From assembly GCF_000469545.1 (NCBI RefSeq), contig NZ_KI273060.1, positions 1 to 64,000 on the forward strand: a stretch of DNA of 64,000 nt, written 5' to 3'. The position numbers and the translations under genes were made by a program. This stretch comes from Mitsuokella sp. oral taxon 131 str. W9106. Its GTDB lineage: Bacteria; Bacillota; Negativicutes; Selenomonadales; Selenomonadaceae. Positions 45,083 to 53,473 of this stretch are shown in pieces (positions within the stretch are counted from its first letter, which is position 1; the number at the start of each line of letters is the position of its first letter). The notes below the pieces were generated by a model. It was not told where the DNA came from, searched no databases, and saw only the letters and a program-made list of their open reading frames with translations.

Positions 45083-45760
45083 TCAGCGATTGCGGTAGCG
45101 GTCTGCCGTCTGGCGCGCATTGTAGCCCGCGTCCGCCGGCGGCTGGATATCCTGGACCTTCTGGCGCGGCGTCACGTCAATCGTCTCGCGCGGTGCAGGC
45201 GCAGAGAAGTTCTGACGATACGGCGAAGGCTCCTCCTCCCGACGGCCGCGGAACTTATTCCAAAGCCAGCGGATGACGAAGATCGCGGCGACGAGCAGGA
45301 CGACATTCATGAGCAAGCCCATGATATCCCCCATCATGCCGCCCATCATGCCCCCCATGCCAAAGAGGTGCGAGAGCATCGAGCCGAGGAACATGCCGCC
45401 CGCGAAAAGACCGATGCCGCGCATGATGCTGCCGAGACGGCTGGAACTCTGGTTCGCCTGCGCGCCTGCCGCATTCGATCGGGTTGCCGCATTCGGCGCA
45501 GGCGCATTCTTGTCGAGACTCTTGGCGTCCTTCGACGGCGCGTACCCTGAGCCGTTGCCCGATACGGACTTGCCCGCATTCCCCGTGCTCGCTTTCGGTG
45601 CGACAGGCGCCACCCTCGGCGCAGCCTTTGGTGCAAATTTCGCGCCGCCCTTTGCGGCATACGCCGTCGAAGTGAGATCCACGGACGCAGGCAGGACGGG
45701 CGAAGCCGTGAGCACCATGGCGCCTGCCAGTGCCGCGGCAAGTATTTTCTTTCGATTCAT
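45083..45760 (-). CDS. Secreted/membrane protein of unknown function, Tim44-N-like
   Basis: Unassigned protein of about 225 residues. A signal peptide (residues 1-30, ending near STAYA) is followed by an Ala/Pro/Ser-rich linker, a Gly/Met-rich hydrophobic hairpin (GGMFLGSMLSHLFGMGGMM) and a second membrane segment (LLMNVVLLVAAIFVIRWLW), then a basic and proline-rich tail. This layout resembles the N-terminal half of bacterial Tim44-like proteins but the C-terminal Tim44 domain is missing. AAGGAG lies 11 bases before the ATG. It follows a small gene, with a 50-base gap. Confidence 0.7.
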   Translation of the reverse strand: MNRKKILAAALAGAMVLTASPVLPASVDLTSTAYAAKGGAKFAPKAAPRVAPVAPKASTGNAGKSVSGNGSGYAPSKDAKSLDKNAPAPNAATRSNAAGAQANQSSSRLGSIMRGIGLFAGGMFLGSMLSHLFGMGGMMGGMMGDIMGLLMNVVLLVAAIFVIRWLWNKFRGRREEEPSPYRQNFSAPAPRETIDVTPRQKVQDIQPPADAGYNARQTADRYRNR

Positions 45761-45810
45761 GGGATAAGATTCTCCTTTTCTGTTGGATCTGTTTATGTTG
45801 GATTTGCTGC

Positions 45811-46089
45811 TCATTCTTCCCTGTATGATTTGATATCATCGGGGAATGCGTAGATCTCCCCGACCGTGTCGAGCTCGCCCGAAAGGTAGCGGTCGATGTC
45901 GTCGACGTCGATATAGAGCTTGCAGTCGACATCGAGATAGCCCTGCTCGCGCGCGTTCGAGAGATCGCGGATCGCGATGAGCTTCTCGCGCAGCTTCAGA
46001 AGCTCGGAGCGCGTCGCGTGCACATCGAGCTTGATTTGCGGCACGCCGTACTCCTTGAGCACTTCATCCATCGTCATGCGCTGTGACAT
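45811..46089 (-). CDS. Small conserved-looking protein of unknown function
   Basis: Acidic 92-residue protein with no signal peptide or membrane segment. The middle (ATRSELLKLREKLIAIRDL) is a probable helix, and the C-terminal part has the acidic run YIDVDDIDRYLSGELD. AAAGGA lies before the ATG at 46089, and a weak promoter (CAGACA-18-TATACT) lies about 45 bases further upstream. I do not recognise the family. It is followed by the signal-peptide protein. Confidence 0.65.
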   Translation of the reverse strand: MSQRMTMDEVLKEYGVPQIKLDVHATRSELLKLREKLIAIRDLSNAREQGYLDVDCKLYIDVDDIDRYLSGELDTVGEIYAFPDDIKSYREE

Positions 46090-46183
46090 AATATGTTCCT
46101 TTCTACATTTTGACCTTTTGATGTTTATAGTATACGGATCGAGCATGAAGATTGTCTGAAAGGCACCGGATTTGCCGTATATT

Positions 46184-46366
46184 TCATCGTGCTTGTGGCT
46201 TCTCCCGCGCCTTCATGCGGTCGAGCACGCGCTGAAGCTGTTTCTTCTGCCGCAGGTGCGACTCGTATTCCATGTCGCCCGAATCCACCTGCATTCGCTT
46301 TTCAAGCAGGTCAATGCTCGTCTGAACACGGCGCATCGCATCCCTACGCCGCATATCGTCCTGCAT
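46184..46366 (-). CDS. Short coiled-coil protein of unknown function
   Basis: Very short, highly charged protein of 60 residues, helical throughout (RVQTSIDLLEKRM, LRQKKQLQRVLDRMK). The start at 46366 is decided by GGAGG seven bases upstream and a promoter at 46398-46426; an earlier in-frame ATG has no such site. No family is recognised, and no function can be proposed. Confidence 0.6.
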   Translation of the reverse strand: MQDDMRRRDAMRRVQTSIDLLEKRMQVDSGDMEYESHLRQKKQLQRVLDRMKAREKPQAR

Positions 46367-46397
46367 GCAGGCACCTCCATTCATACGATTTAGATTC

Positions 46398-46426
46398 ATT
46401 ATAGCGGAAACGATGGACAAGCACAA
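46398..46426 (-). promoter_or_regulatory. promoter for the short coiled-coil gene
   Basis: On the minus strand TTGTGC (46421-46426), a 17-base spacer and TATAAT (46398-46403). Confidence 0.45.
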
Positions 46427-46496
46427 GGAATGCCGCCTGCATGGGCACGTCTATCCGACCATTCCGATGCAAGCTGCCGCGACGGAACGAACAAAA

Positions 46497-46530
46497 AAGA
46501 ACCAAGGCATTTCCCACTGCCTTGATTCTT
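46497..46530 (-). terminator. terminator at the end of the acid-sugar operon
   Basis: Thirteen-base arms (46497-46509 and 46518-46530) pair with one mismatch, and TTTTTTG follows on the minus strand, directly after the cytidylate-kinase-like gene. Confidence 0.8.
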
Positions 46531-46542
46531 TCTTTGCCGTCC

Positions 46543-47151
46543 TTATGCCTGCACCGATTCGATGTAGTGCACGATGAGGCCAGCCGCCTGTTCGAGCGAA
46601 CAGGTTCCTGTATTGATGGAAAGATTGTAGTATTTGGGGTCGCCCCACTTGCGGTTCGTGTAGTGGCTGTAGTAGCCGCCGCGCTTCAAATCCTCCGCAT
46701 TGAGATCGCTCAGCGTACGACCCTCGTACGTTTCTTTTCCGCGTTTCGCACGAAACGCATCGTCAGCGCAGATATAGAAGGAATACGTATCGGGACGGTC
46801 GCGCAGCACGTAGTCGGCACAGCGTCCGAGAAGGATGCACGGCGCGTCCTCTGCGAGGCGGCGAATGACCTCGCTCTCCGTCTCAAACATCTTATCGTTG
46901 AGCGAATGCGGGCTTTCCTTCACGCCGAACAGGTAGAACGGCGTAAAGGAAAGCGGCAGCGGCGGGACTTCCTCCTCAAACTTCTTCAGTTTCTCAAAAC
47001 CCATGTCGCCGACACCAAGCTTTTCTGCCGCCTGGCTCACAATCTGGCGGTCGTAGAGACGCCAGCCGAGCTTCTTTGCAAGGATCTGGCTGAGCTCGCG
47101 CCCGCCCGAACCGTATTCGCGGCTTATGGCAATGACGGTGCTTTCTTTCAT
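46543..47151 (-). CDS. Cytidylate-kinase-like protein
   Basis: P-loop kinase-like protein of 202 residues of the cytidylate_kin2 family. The N-terminus reads AISREYGSGGRELSQILAKKLG, a glycine-rich loop that lacks the classical GKS/T lysine arrangement; CILLGRCADYVLRD is the second family signature. GAGGAGG lies before the ATG. It begins 14 bases after tctC, so it is probably the last gene of the transport operon. Its substrate is unknown; the family is distinct from true Cmk and often sits beside transporter genes. Confidence 0.84.
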   Translation of the reverse strand: MKESTVIAISREYGSGGRELSQILAKKLGWRLYDRQIVSQAAEKLGVGDMGFEKLKKFEEEVPPLPLSFTPFYLFGVKESPHSLNDKMFETESEVIRRLAEDAPCILLGRCADYVLRDRPDTYSFYICADDAFRAKRGKETYEGRTLSDLNAEDLKRGGYYSHYTNRKWGDPKYYNLSINTGTCSLEQAAGLIVHYIESVQA

Positions 47152-47165
47152 GGAAAGGCCTCCTC

Positions 47166-48164
47166 TTATTTCAAGTACTGCTCAAACTTCATAAAGTGGT
47201 CGAGCTGTTTCTGAAGCTCTGCCTTCGACTCTTCCACGCTTAAGACCCACGGCGCCTGGAAGTTCATCTTCTCGACTTCTGCCTTGTATTCGGCGTTTTC
47301 CTTGACGATCTTCGTGATGGCTTTGTTGAGCTTTTCGACGATGGCAGGATCCGTCCCCTTCGGCGCAAGCACGACATAATATGTGTCAACGGAAAGTTCC
47401 GGGTACGTCTCATCGACGGCAGGCGTATTCGGAAGCATTTCCGAGCGTGCTGAGAGGAGTGTTCCGAGTGACTTCAACTGTCCGCTCTCAATGTATTCCT
47501 TCGCGCCGCTATATGGGATGGAGGTCGCATCGACATGACCGCCGAGCAGCGCCGTCAGCCGATTTGAAGCATCGCCCGTATCGACGACGTTGAACTTCGC
47601 TCCGATGGACTTATCCATGATGACCGAAGCAATGTAGACTCCGCCGCCCATCGAAACACCGTACTTGATGATATTCGGATTCTGCTTCGACGCCTCGACG
47701 AGATCCGCGATGGAATTGTACGGCGAATCGGCGCGTACGACGACGTTCTCGCCTGCCGACTTGCCGTATACGGCAATCGGCTCGAACGACTCATAACTGA
47801 AATCGGAAAGCCCCGTCGCCTTGTTGCCGATGAGCGCCGCCGAATTCGTTGCGATAATCGTATAGCCGTCCTTGTCGCCGTCTTTGTATTGCTCAAGTGC
47901 GATCGACCCATTTGCGCCCGTCACATTGTTCGGCACAACGCTCTGCCCGAGTTCCTTTTCGAGCAAGCGGGCGAGAAGCCTTGCATTGTAATCCGTATCG
48001 CCGCCTGCTCCGTGCGTGACGATGAGATTGATCGGCTTGTTGGGATAATTGCCCACATCCCCGCCCGCGCGCTCGCTGCCGCCTCCGCAGCCCGCTGCTG
48101 CCAGGAGGCACGCGCCGATCACAATGGTCCCGAACATTCTTTTTGCCTTTGCTGTCCATTTCAT
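47166..48164 (-). CDS. tctC: Tripartite tricarboxylate transporter substrate-binding protein
   Basis: Extracytoplasmic binding protein of the TTT (TctC/Bug) family, 332 residues. A lipoprotein signal peptide ends in LAAAGCGGG. YPNKPINLIVTHGAGGDTD is the family signature at the start of the mature part and holds the loop that contacts a carboxylate ligand. The ATG at 48164 has AAAGAGG upstream. It follows tctA closely and completes a B-A-C order. The ligand is unknown but by context is a sugar acid or related carboxylate. Confidence 0.92.
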   Translation of the reverse strand: MKWTAKAKRMFGTIVIGACLLAAAGCGGGSERAGGDVGNYPNKPINLIVTHGAGGDTDYNARLLARLLEKELGQSVVPNNVTGANGSIALEQYKDGDKDGYTIIATNSAALIGNKATGLSDFSYESFEPIAVYGKSAGENVVVRADSPYNSIADLVEASKQNPNIIKYGVSMGGGVYIASVIMDKSIGAKFNVVDTGDASNRLTALLGGHVDATSIPYSGAKEYIESGQLKSLGTLLSARSEMLPNTPAVDETYPELSVDTYYVVLAPKGTDPAIVEKLNKAITKIVKENAEYKAEVEKMNFQAPWVLSVEESKAELQKQLDHFMKFEQYLK

Positions 48165-48204
48165 ATCAATCGCCTCTTTCTTTCCATTCCTATGATTCCT
48201 TTTC

Positions 48205-49734
48205 CTATGCATTCCCTTTTGATTCCTGCTCCGCCGCCGCGAGCTTTTTCGCCTCGCGGCGGTTCATGACGAAAGAGAATATGAGCGCCGCCACGGCGAT
48301 CGCCGTAAGCACGGCTGCAATGGGGTGATCGAGCAGCCCTTCGCCCGTCCCCGTGAGCTGCATGACACGGCGGAAGTTCATCTCAAAGATAGGTCCCAGG
48401 ATGACGCCCATGATCACGGGGACGGACGGGATGTGCGTCTTGACCATGGCATAGCCCAGGACGCCGAATGCCATGATGCTGTAGACATCGAAGATACGGT
48501 TGCTGTTTCCGAACGCGCCAATCGCGCAGAGCACCATGATAATCGGCAGGAGGAAGTATTTTGGCACGGTCAGCACGCGAATGAAGACGCGTATGCCGAA
48601 AAGCTCGATGAAGAGCATGGCAATCGCCGAAAGGAAGAGCGCCGTGAAGAGCCCGTAGATGACGGCTCCGCTCTTCTCAAAGATGAGCGGTCCGGGCGCG
48701 ATGTTGTGCACCATGAGACCGCCGAGCAGGATTGCCGTGACCGCATCGCCGGGGATACCGAGCGTCAAGAGCGGGATCATCGCGCCGCCGATCCCCGCAT
48801 TGTTCGCCGTCTCGGATGCGACGACGCCGTCGATGATGCCCGTTCCGTACTTCTCCGGTGTCTTGGACTGGTTCTTCGCCGCCGTGTATGAGAGCATGCC
48901 CGAAATCGCACCGCCGATCCCCGGCAGGATGCCGATGATACAGCCGATGACAGACGAGCGCAGCGCGTTGAACTTCTGTCCGAAGAACTCGTGCAGCGTG
49001 AAGCCAAAACCTTTGATATGGACGTTCGTCTCGATGCGCATATCCCGTTTCTCGCGCACTTCTTCCGCCGCTTTCGCGATCTCCGTGATGGCAAACAGCC
49101 CAATGAGGATTGTGAGAAGCGCAAAGCCGCTCGTGAGCTCACTCATGCCGAACGTGAATCGCTTCATCGAATCGACAGGGGAAAGTCCGACTGTCGCAAT
49201 CATGAGTCCGAGGAATGCCCCCATGAGCCCTTTGACGAGGTCGCGCCCCGCAAGGCTGATGACGAGCGCGAGAGCACAGGCCGCAACGGCGCAATACTCA
49301 AACGCGCCGAACTGGATCGCGACGCTCGCAAGCGCCGGCGAGATTGTCACGAGCATGAGAAGCCCGAAAATTGTGCCGACAAAAGAAAAGACAACGCCGA
49401 CGCCGAGCGCCTTTCCGGCCTCGCCCTTTGCCGCGAGCGGCGCTCCGTCAAATGTCGTTGCGATCGAGGACGGCGTGCCGGGGATATTCAGCAGGATCGC
49501 GGCGACGAGACCGCCGGATATGCCGCCGACATAGAGTGCGATCAAGGTCGAGAGCCCCTGCACGGGCGTCATCGTATAGGTGACGGGCAGGAACATGATG
49601 AGCGCGAGTGTCGCCGTGAGTCCCGGCACAGCGCCGAAGATGATGCCGATGAAGACGCCGAGCACGATAAAGCCGAGTGTCAGCGGATCGGTCACGACGG
49701 ACAACGCGCCTTGAAGCATAATCGAAGGATCCAT
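48205..49734 (-). CDS. tctA: Tripartite tricarboxylate transporter large membrane subunit
   Basis: TctA-family carrier, 509 residues with about twelve hydrophobic segments. LNIPGTPSSIATTFDGAPLA and the related TLGIPGDAVTAILLGGLMVH are the two conserved loops of this family. It starts at the ATG at 49734 with a moderate GGTGAG site. It lies 25 bases after tctB and 40 before tctC. With TctB and TctC it forms a cation-coupled, binding-protein-dependent importer. Confidence 0.94.
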   Translation of the reverse strand: MDPSIMLQGALSVVTDPLTLGFIVLGVFIGIIFGAVPGLTATLALIMFLPVTYTMTPVQGLSTLIALYVGGISGGLVAAILLNIPGTPSSIATTFDGAPLAAKGEAGKALGVGVVFSFVGTIFGLLMLVTISPALASVAIQFGAFEYCAVAACALALVISLAGRDLVKGLMGAFLGLMIATVGLSPVDSMKRFTFGMSELTSGFALLTILIGLFAITEIAKAAEEVREKRDMRIETNVHIKGFGFTLHEFFGQKFNALRSSVIGCIIGILPGIGGAISGMLSYTAAKNQSKTPEKYGTGIIDGVVASETANNAGIGGAMIPLLTLGIPGDAVTAILLGGLMVHNIAPGPLIFEKSGAVIYGLFTALFLSAIAMLFIELFGIRVFIRVLTVPKYFLLPIIMVLCAIGAFGNSNRIFDVYSIMAFGVLGYAMVKTHIPSVPVIMGVILGPIFEMNFRRVMQLTGTGEGLLDHPIAAVLTAIAVAALIFSFVMNRREAKKLAAAEQESKGNA

Positions 49735-49759
49735 TTTCTCACCTCATTTCCTACTTCTC

Positions 49760-50251
49760 CTACTTCAAAATGCCGGGCGGCAGCATGACCATCAGGTATT
49801 TCGTAAAGACGAAGTACAGGCTGATGGAAAAAAATACGGCAAGCCCCGCTGCAATGCCAAGCACGCGCCGCGAGTGCTTCTCCAGCGGCGTCAGCACCCA
49901 AATCTGCAAGAGGATGTAGGCAATGCTCGTCAAAATAAAGCCGACGGGTCGCATGAGTGCGGCGTAAAGGATCAGCAGGACGAAGGTGCAGACGACCTCG
50001 CGCCGATGCCGAATCGCCTCCAAGATCTCCCGCAAGCCCTTCGTCTCCTTCTCTTTGCGCATCGCGAGGAGCGCGCGGACGATGAGGACGAGAGAGAGTG
50101 CGAGCAGGCATCCGCCCCAAATCTTCGGCACGGTCTGCGCGTTGACACCTGCCGTCGCTGCCCCGCCGAAAACCTTGACCGTCGTCGCCTGAACGAGGTA
50201 AAACCCGGAAAACACCGCACCGGCAATGCCGGTCATCAAATCGCTTTTCAT
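49760..50251 (-). CDS. tctB: Tripartite tricarboxylate transporter small membrane subunit
   Basis: TctB-family protein of 163 residues with four hydrophobic segments, the small partner of TctA. The family is poorly conserved, so the call rests on length, topology and its place directly before tctA. GGAGCGG lies before the ATG. Separated from the upstream alcohol dehydrogenase gene by 53 bases. Confidence 0.87.
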   Translation of the reverse strand: MKSDLMTGIAGAVFSGFYLVQATTVKVFGGAATAGVNAQTVPKIWGGCLLALSLVLIVRALLAMRKEKETKGLREILEAIRHRREVVCTFVLLILYAALMRPVGFILTSIAYILLQIWVLTPLEKHSRRVLGIAAGLAVFFSISLYFVFTKYLMVMLPPGILK

Positions 50252-50304
50252 CGTTATCCGCTCCGTTTCCTATGGGCATTCGCTTTCTTTTGGCTCTCCA
50301 TCTC

Positions 50305-51453
50305 TCACATGACTTTCGCGTAAATGGAACGGATATCGTCGAGCGAAAGCTTCTTGCAGTTGTTAACGAGCAGGCGCTGCTGCTGGCTGCCCGCATCGAC
50401 GAGGAAGTCGATGTCGCCTGCCGCAACGCCGAACTCCTTGAGGCTCGTCGGAATCTTCGTATCGCGGACGATGGAGGCAATCTCCTCGATGATATGGTCC
50501 GCCTTTTCCCCCTGCGCCCTTTCCGCAAGCTCCGGATAGACGATATCCGAGAGCATCGCGAGGCGATCCGTGCAGGCATCCTCGTTGAACGCCATGACGT
50601 GTGCGAAGAGAATCGCATTCGATACGCCGTGCGCGATATGGTACTTGCCGCCGAGCGGGTACGAGAGCGCATGGACGGCCGTCGTTCCAGAGCCCGTGAT
50701 GGCAACGCCGCCGTAGAATGCGCCGAGCATCATGTTCATCTTCGCTTCGAGATCGCCGGCATCCGCCCAAGCCCGGCGGATGTTGTGGAAGATTTTCTTT
50801 GCACCCTCGCCCGCGTAGGCATCGCTCAATGCCGTCGCCTTGTTCGAGGTGAAGCACTCGACGCAGTGCGCAAGCGCGTCGATGCCCGTCGCCGCGATGA
50901 TCTTCGGCGGCAATTTCGCAATCATCTGCACATCGAGAATAACGTAATCGGGAATCATGCAGTCGTTTACGATGCCCTGCTTCGATTCCTTTTCGGGAAT
51001 GGCGACGATCGCGTTGCAGGTCGCTTCAGACCCCGTTCCGCATGTCGTCGGGAGCATGACCGTCTTCGTCTGCTTCTTCGCGATAGCGCTGTCCGCGAGG
51101 AGATCCCTAAGCGTGTAGGGCGCGCCGACGATGAGGCTCGCGAGCTTCGCTGCGTCCATGACGCTGCCGCCGCCCACGCCGACGATGAGCTCCGGCTTTT
51201 CCCGGACTTCGCCAAGGACGCGCTCGATATCGGCGACGGCCGGCTCTGCCGTGAGATCGTCCACGACCGTGACCGAAGCCGCCTCCCCGCAGAGCGCTTC
51301 GACGCCCTTTGTGAGCCCCGCGCCGCGAATCCCCCTGTCCGTGAAAATCAAAACGTTTTTCACGTTTTCCTTTGCGAGAATCTCCGCGAGCTTCTCGCTG
51401 CTCCCCTGTCCTGCAAACAGCACGGACGGGATGGTGATTTGACCGTTCTTCAT
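50305..51453 (-). CDS. Iron-containing (group III) alcohol dehydrogenase
   Basis: NAD(P)-linked dehydrogenase of the Fe-ADH family, 382 residues. NAD-binding GVGGGSVMDAAK is at about residues 95-106, and PTTCGTGSEAT follows. Metal ligands are seen in TGIDALAHCVE and KYHIAHGVSNAILF. AGGAG lies before the ATG at 51453. In this operon it could reduce an aldehyde from acid-sugar cleavage (for example glycolaldehyde) or oxidise a hydroxy acid; the substrate cannot be told from sequence. Confidence 0.9.
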   Translation of the reverse strand: MKNGQITIPSVLFAGQGSSEKLAEILAKENVKNVLIFTDRGIRGAGLTKGVEALCGEAASVTVVDDLTAEPAVADIERVLGEVREKPELIVGVGGGSVMDAAKLASLIVGAPYTLRDLLADSAIAKKQTKTVMLPTTCGTGSEATCNAIVAIPEKESKQGIVNDCMIPDYVILDVQMIAKLPPKIIAATGIDALAHCVECFTSNKATALSDAYAGEGAKKIFHNIRRAWADAGDLEAKMNMMLGAFYGGVAITGSGTTAVHALSYPLGGKYHIAHGVSNAILFAHVMAFNEDACTDRLAMLSDIVYPELAERAQGEKADHIIEEIASIVRDTKIPTSLKEFGVAAGDIDFLVDAGSQQQRLLVNNCKKLSLDDIRSIYAKVM

Positions 51454-51512
51454 TCGAATCGCTCCTAACATAACATAAAAAATAAAATGATTTGTGTTTT
51501 TGGTATATTTGC

Positions 51513-52661
51513 TCAAAATGGAAAAGATAAACTTTTCCATCGAACAATACCATTGATAATCGTAACTTGCGGCAAAATCATCTGCGTGCCATCGAAGGAT
51601 TCTCCCATGCGATTTTGCAAATGGAATGGATGTTTTTCAACGCGAAAAATAGTCAAGTTTGCCCGTGCCTGTTCTTTCCACGTTCCAATCCCATCTGACA
51701 GGCGATGGATAGCAGCAGGATTCACGGTGCAAGCAGCAATTACGTCTAGAAGTGAGACCCCTAGATTCAACCATTTCGACAGAACAACAGGCAGCCCCCA
51801 GCACATATTATGAAACAGTCCATTTTTTGTCATATCCGTTGAAATGATGTCCGGCAAGAACCCGCCTTTAATAGCAGGTCGAATGACATGATAACAATGA
51901 TTGATTCGCGCATCTGCCGAGTCGAAATAAACCCCGCGTTCTCTCGCCTCGAAAACGGCGCGTTTTACCTGTCCATCGTCATCTATTATCGTACTTCCTT
52001 TGCCTTGGTAGATATGACATAATAAATCCCCAGGACGCATTTTCTCCACAATCTCCTCCATAGGACAAGGTGGATTTGTAACGTGAACTGTAATGGAACA
52101 GCCGAGCTCATCTGCGAGAGCAAGTGCTTTATCAAGTACGTTATCCGAAAATCCTGCTACGACCTCTGCCCCATATCGAAGCTTCAATCCTCGCGCATGT
52201 TCTGCATCCTCCATAAAGATTGTACGCAATGCCTCCACGTCATACGCGGCAGGATCAACATTTTCAGGATAAAATTCGGTAATCTGCCCAGATCGTGATA
52301 CATTAACGGAATAGAAAATAGGGATTATACTGCGATCCACGATTTCTCGCTTGAAACTAGCCCAGTTTCCGGTACCAGAACTACCACCATCTATGGCGGC
52401 TGTAACGCCCATCGGAATCAGTGCCAGATCCGCTGCAAAGCCAGGCTCTGTTCCATCCTTGAACACGTGGACATGAGAATCGATCCAACCAGGACTGATA
52501 TAGCACCCCGTTGCGTCAATTCGTTCTCTCGCTTCAATTGGTTCATCTGTCGAAACACGAATAAGTTTTCCCTTAGAAATACCAAGTGTCCTTTGTTCAA
52601 TTGTTTTCGCTTCTGGATCGATGATACGTCCATTCTCAATCACGAGATCAAGCTGCGCCAT
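51513..52661 (-). CDS. Amidohydrolase of the EF_0837/AHA_3915 type
   Basis: Metal-dependent hydrolase of the amidohydrolase superfamily, 382 residues, most like a subfamily of putative deacetylases or amidohydrolases found next to sugar-acid genes. IDSHVHVFKDG supplies the first two His ligands, VHVTNPP and LCHIYQGKG later His ligands, and STDMTKNG the catalytic Asp. Base composition is clearly poorer in GC than that of the genes before and after, like the adjoining MFS remnant. A weak ribosome binding site (GGAG) precedes the ATG. Confidence 0.84.
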   Translation of the reverse strand: MAQLDLVIENGRIIDPEAKTIEQRTLGISKGKLIRVSTDEPIEARERIDATGCYISPGWIDSHVHVFKDGTEPGFAADLALIPMGVTAAIDGGSSGTGNWASFKREIVDRSIIPIFYSVNVSRSGQITEFYPENVDPAAYDVEALRTIFMEDAEHARGLKLRYGAEVVAGFSDNVLDKALALADELGCSITVHVTNPPCPMEEIVEKMRPGDLLCHIYQGKGSTIIDDDGQVKRAVFEARERGVYFDSADARINHCYHVIRPAIKGGFLPDIISTDMTKNGLFHNMCWGLPVVLSKWLNLGVSLLDVIAACTVNPAAIHRLSDGIGTWKEQARANLTIFRVEKHPFHLQNRMGESFDGTQMILPQVTIINGIVRWKSLSFPF

Positions 52662-52688
52662 AATTCAATTTCTCCTTCCGAAACGATC

Positions 52689-53415
52689 TCAATCTTCCAC
52701 CCCAATCTTTTTTGTGAAGTTAATGAGCAATGAGAACAGCCCAATGCCAACGCCAAAACAAGCAAAGAGCACAAGTGCAAGGAAGTATGAACCAGTCGAT
52801 CCTACGATTGCACCGATAACGAGTGGAATAATAGCACCGCCAACATTGCCGACGCAGTTCATGCAACCACCGACCGTGCCGATGCTTTCACGTTGTGCGA
52901 GTGCAGCAGGGACAGTCCAATACAAACAGCCCGACCACTTTTGGAAGAACAAGATTGCCAAGTGACGAGCCTACATCGACGAGCGCACTGCCGCGTGAAC
53001 GCTCTGTGACGGGCAACCAAATAGATTGAAGCTTCGCTCCCGCAGGATAAATAGGCGCTTCTGAAACACCAAGCAAAACGCGAATGAACATAAACGCCTT
53101 GCTACTGCTAATAAGCCCTGTAATGACTTGAAACACGCCCCAACAAAGACCTCCAATAAGGAGAATCTTACCGGGTTTGAAGCGATCACAAAGCCAACCG
53201 CAAGGAATCTGCATGATAGCGTATCCCCAGAAAAACGCCGATAAAATCGCGCCAACTATCTCAGGAGAGAATTGAAGTTCCTCTTTGATTTGCGGCATAC
53301 AGACGGAAATTACCGCACGGTCAATGTAATTGATTGTGCATATGATCGCTAGCATGAAAAAAATTCTCCATCGTGCGTTTGATCGTTTGGTCATTTCTAA
53401 AGACGGTTGTTCCAC
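52689..53415 (-). pseudogene. MFS sugar-acid transporter remnant (internal deletion and frameshift)
   Basis: Broken gene of the anion:cation symporter group of MFS carriers. The N-terminal 150 or so residues (GTG start after AAGGAG, with YIDRAVISVCMPQIKEEL and CDRFKPGKI loop) cover about the first five helices. The reading then shifts frame near 52940 and continues as the last three helices (GTVGGCMNCVGNVGG, then FLALVLFACFGVGIG). About 180 residues expected between them are missing. Neither piece could work as a carrier. It shares low GC with the amidohydrolase gene. A sequencing error could explain the frameshift but not the missing middle. Confidence 0.85.
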
Positions 53416-53473
53416 TGCTTGTCACTCCTTTATTTAATTTTCTTAATGAACTATCGATATAAGACAACCTTCT

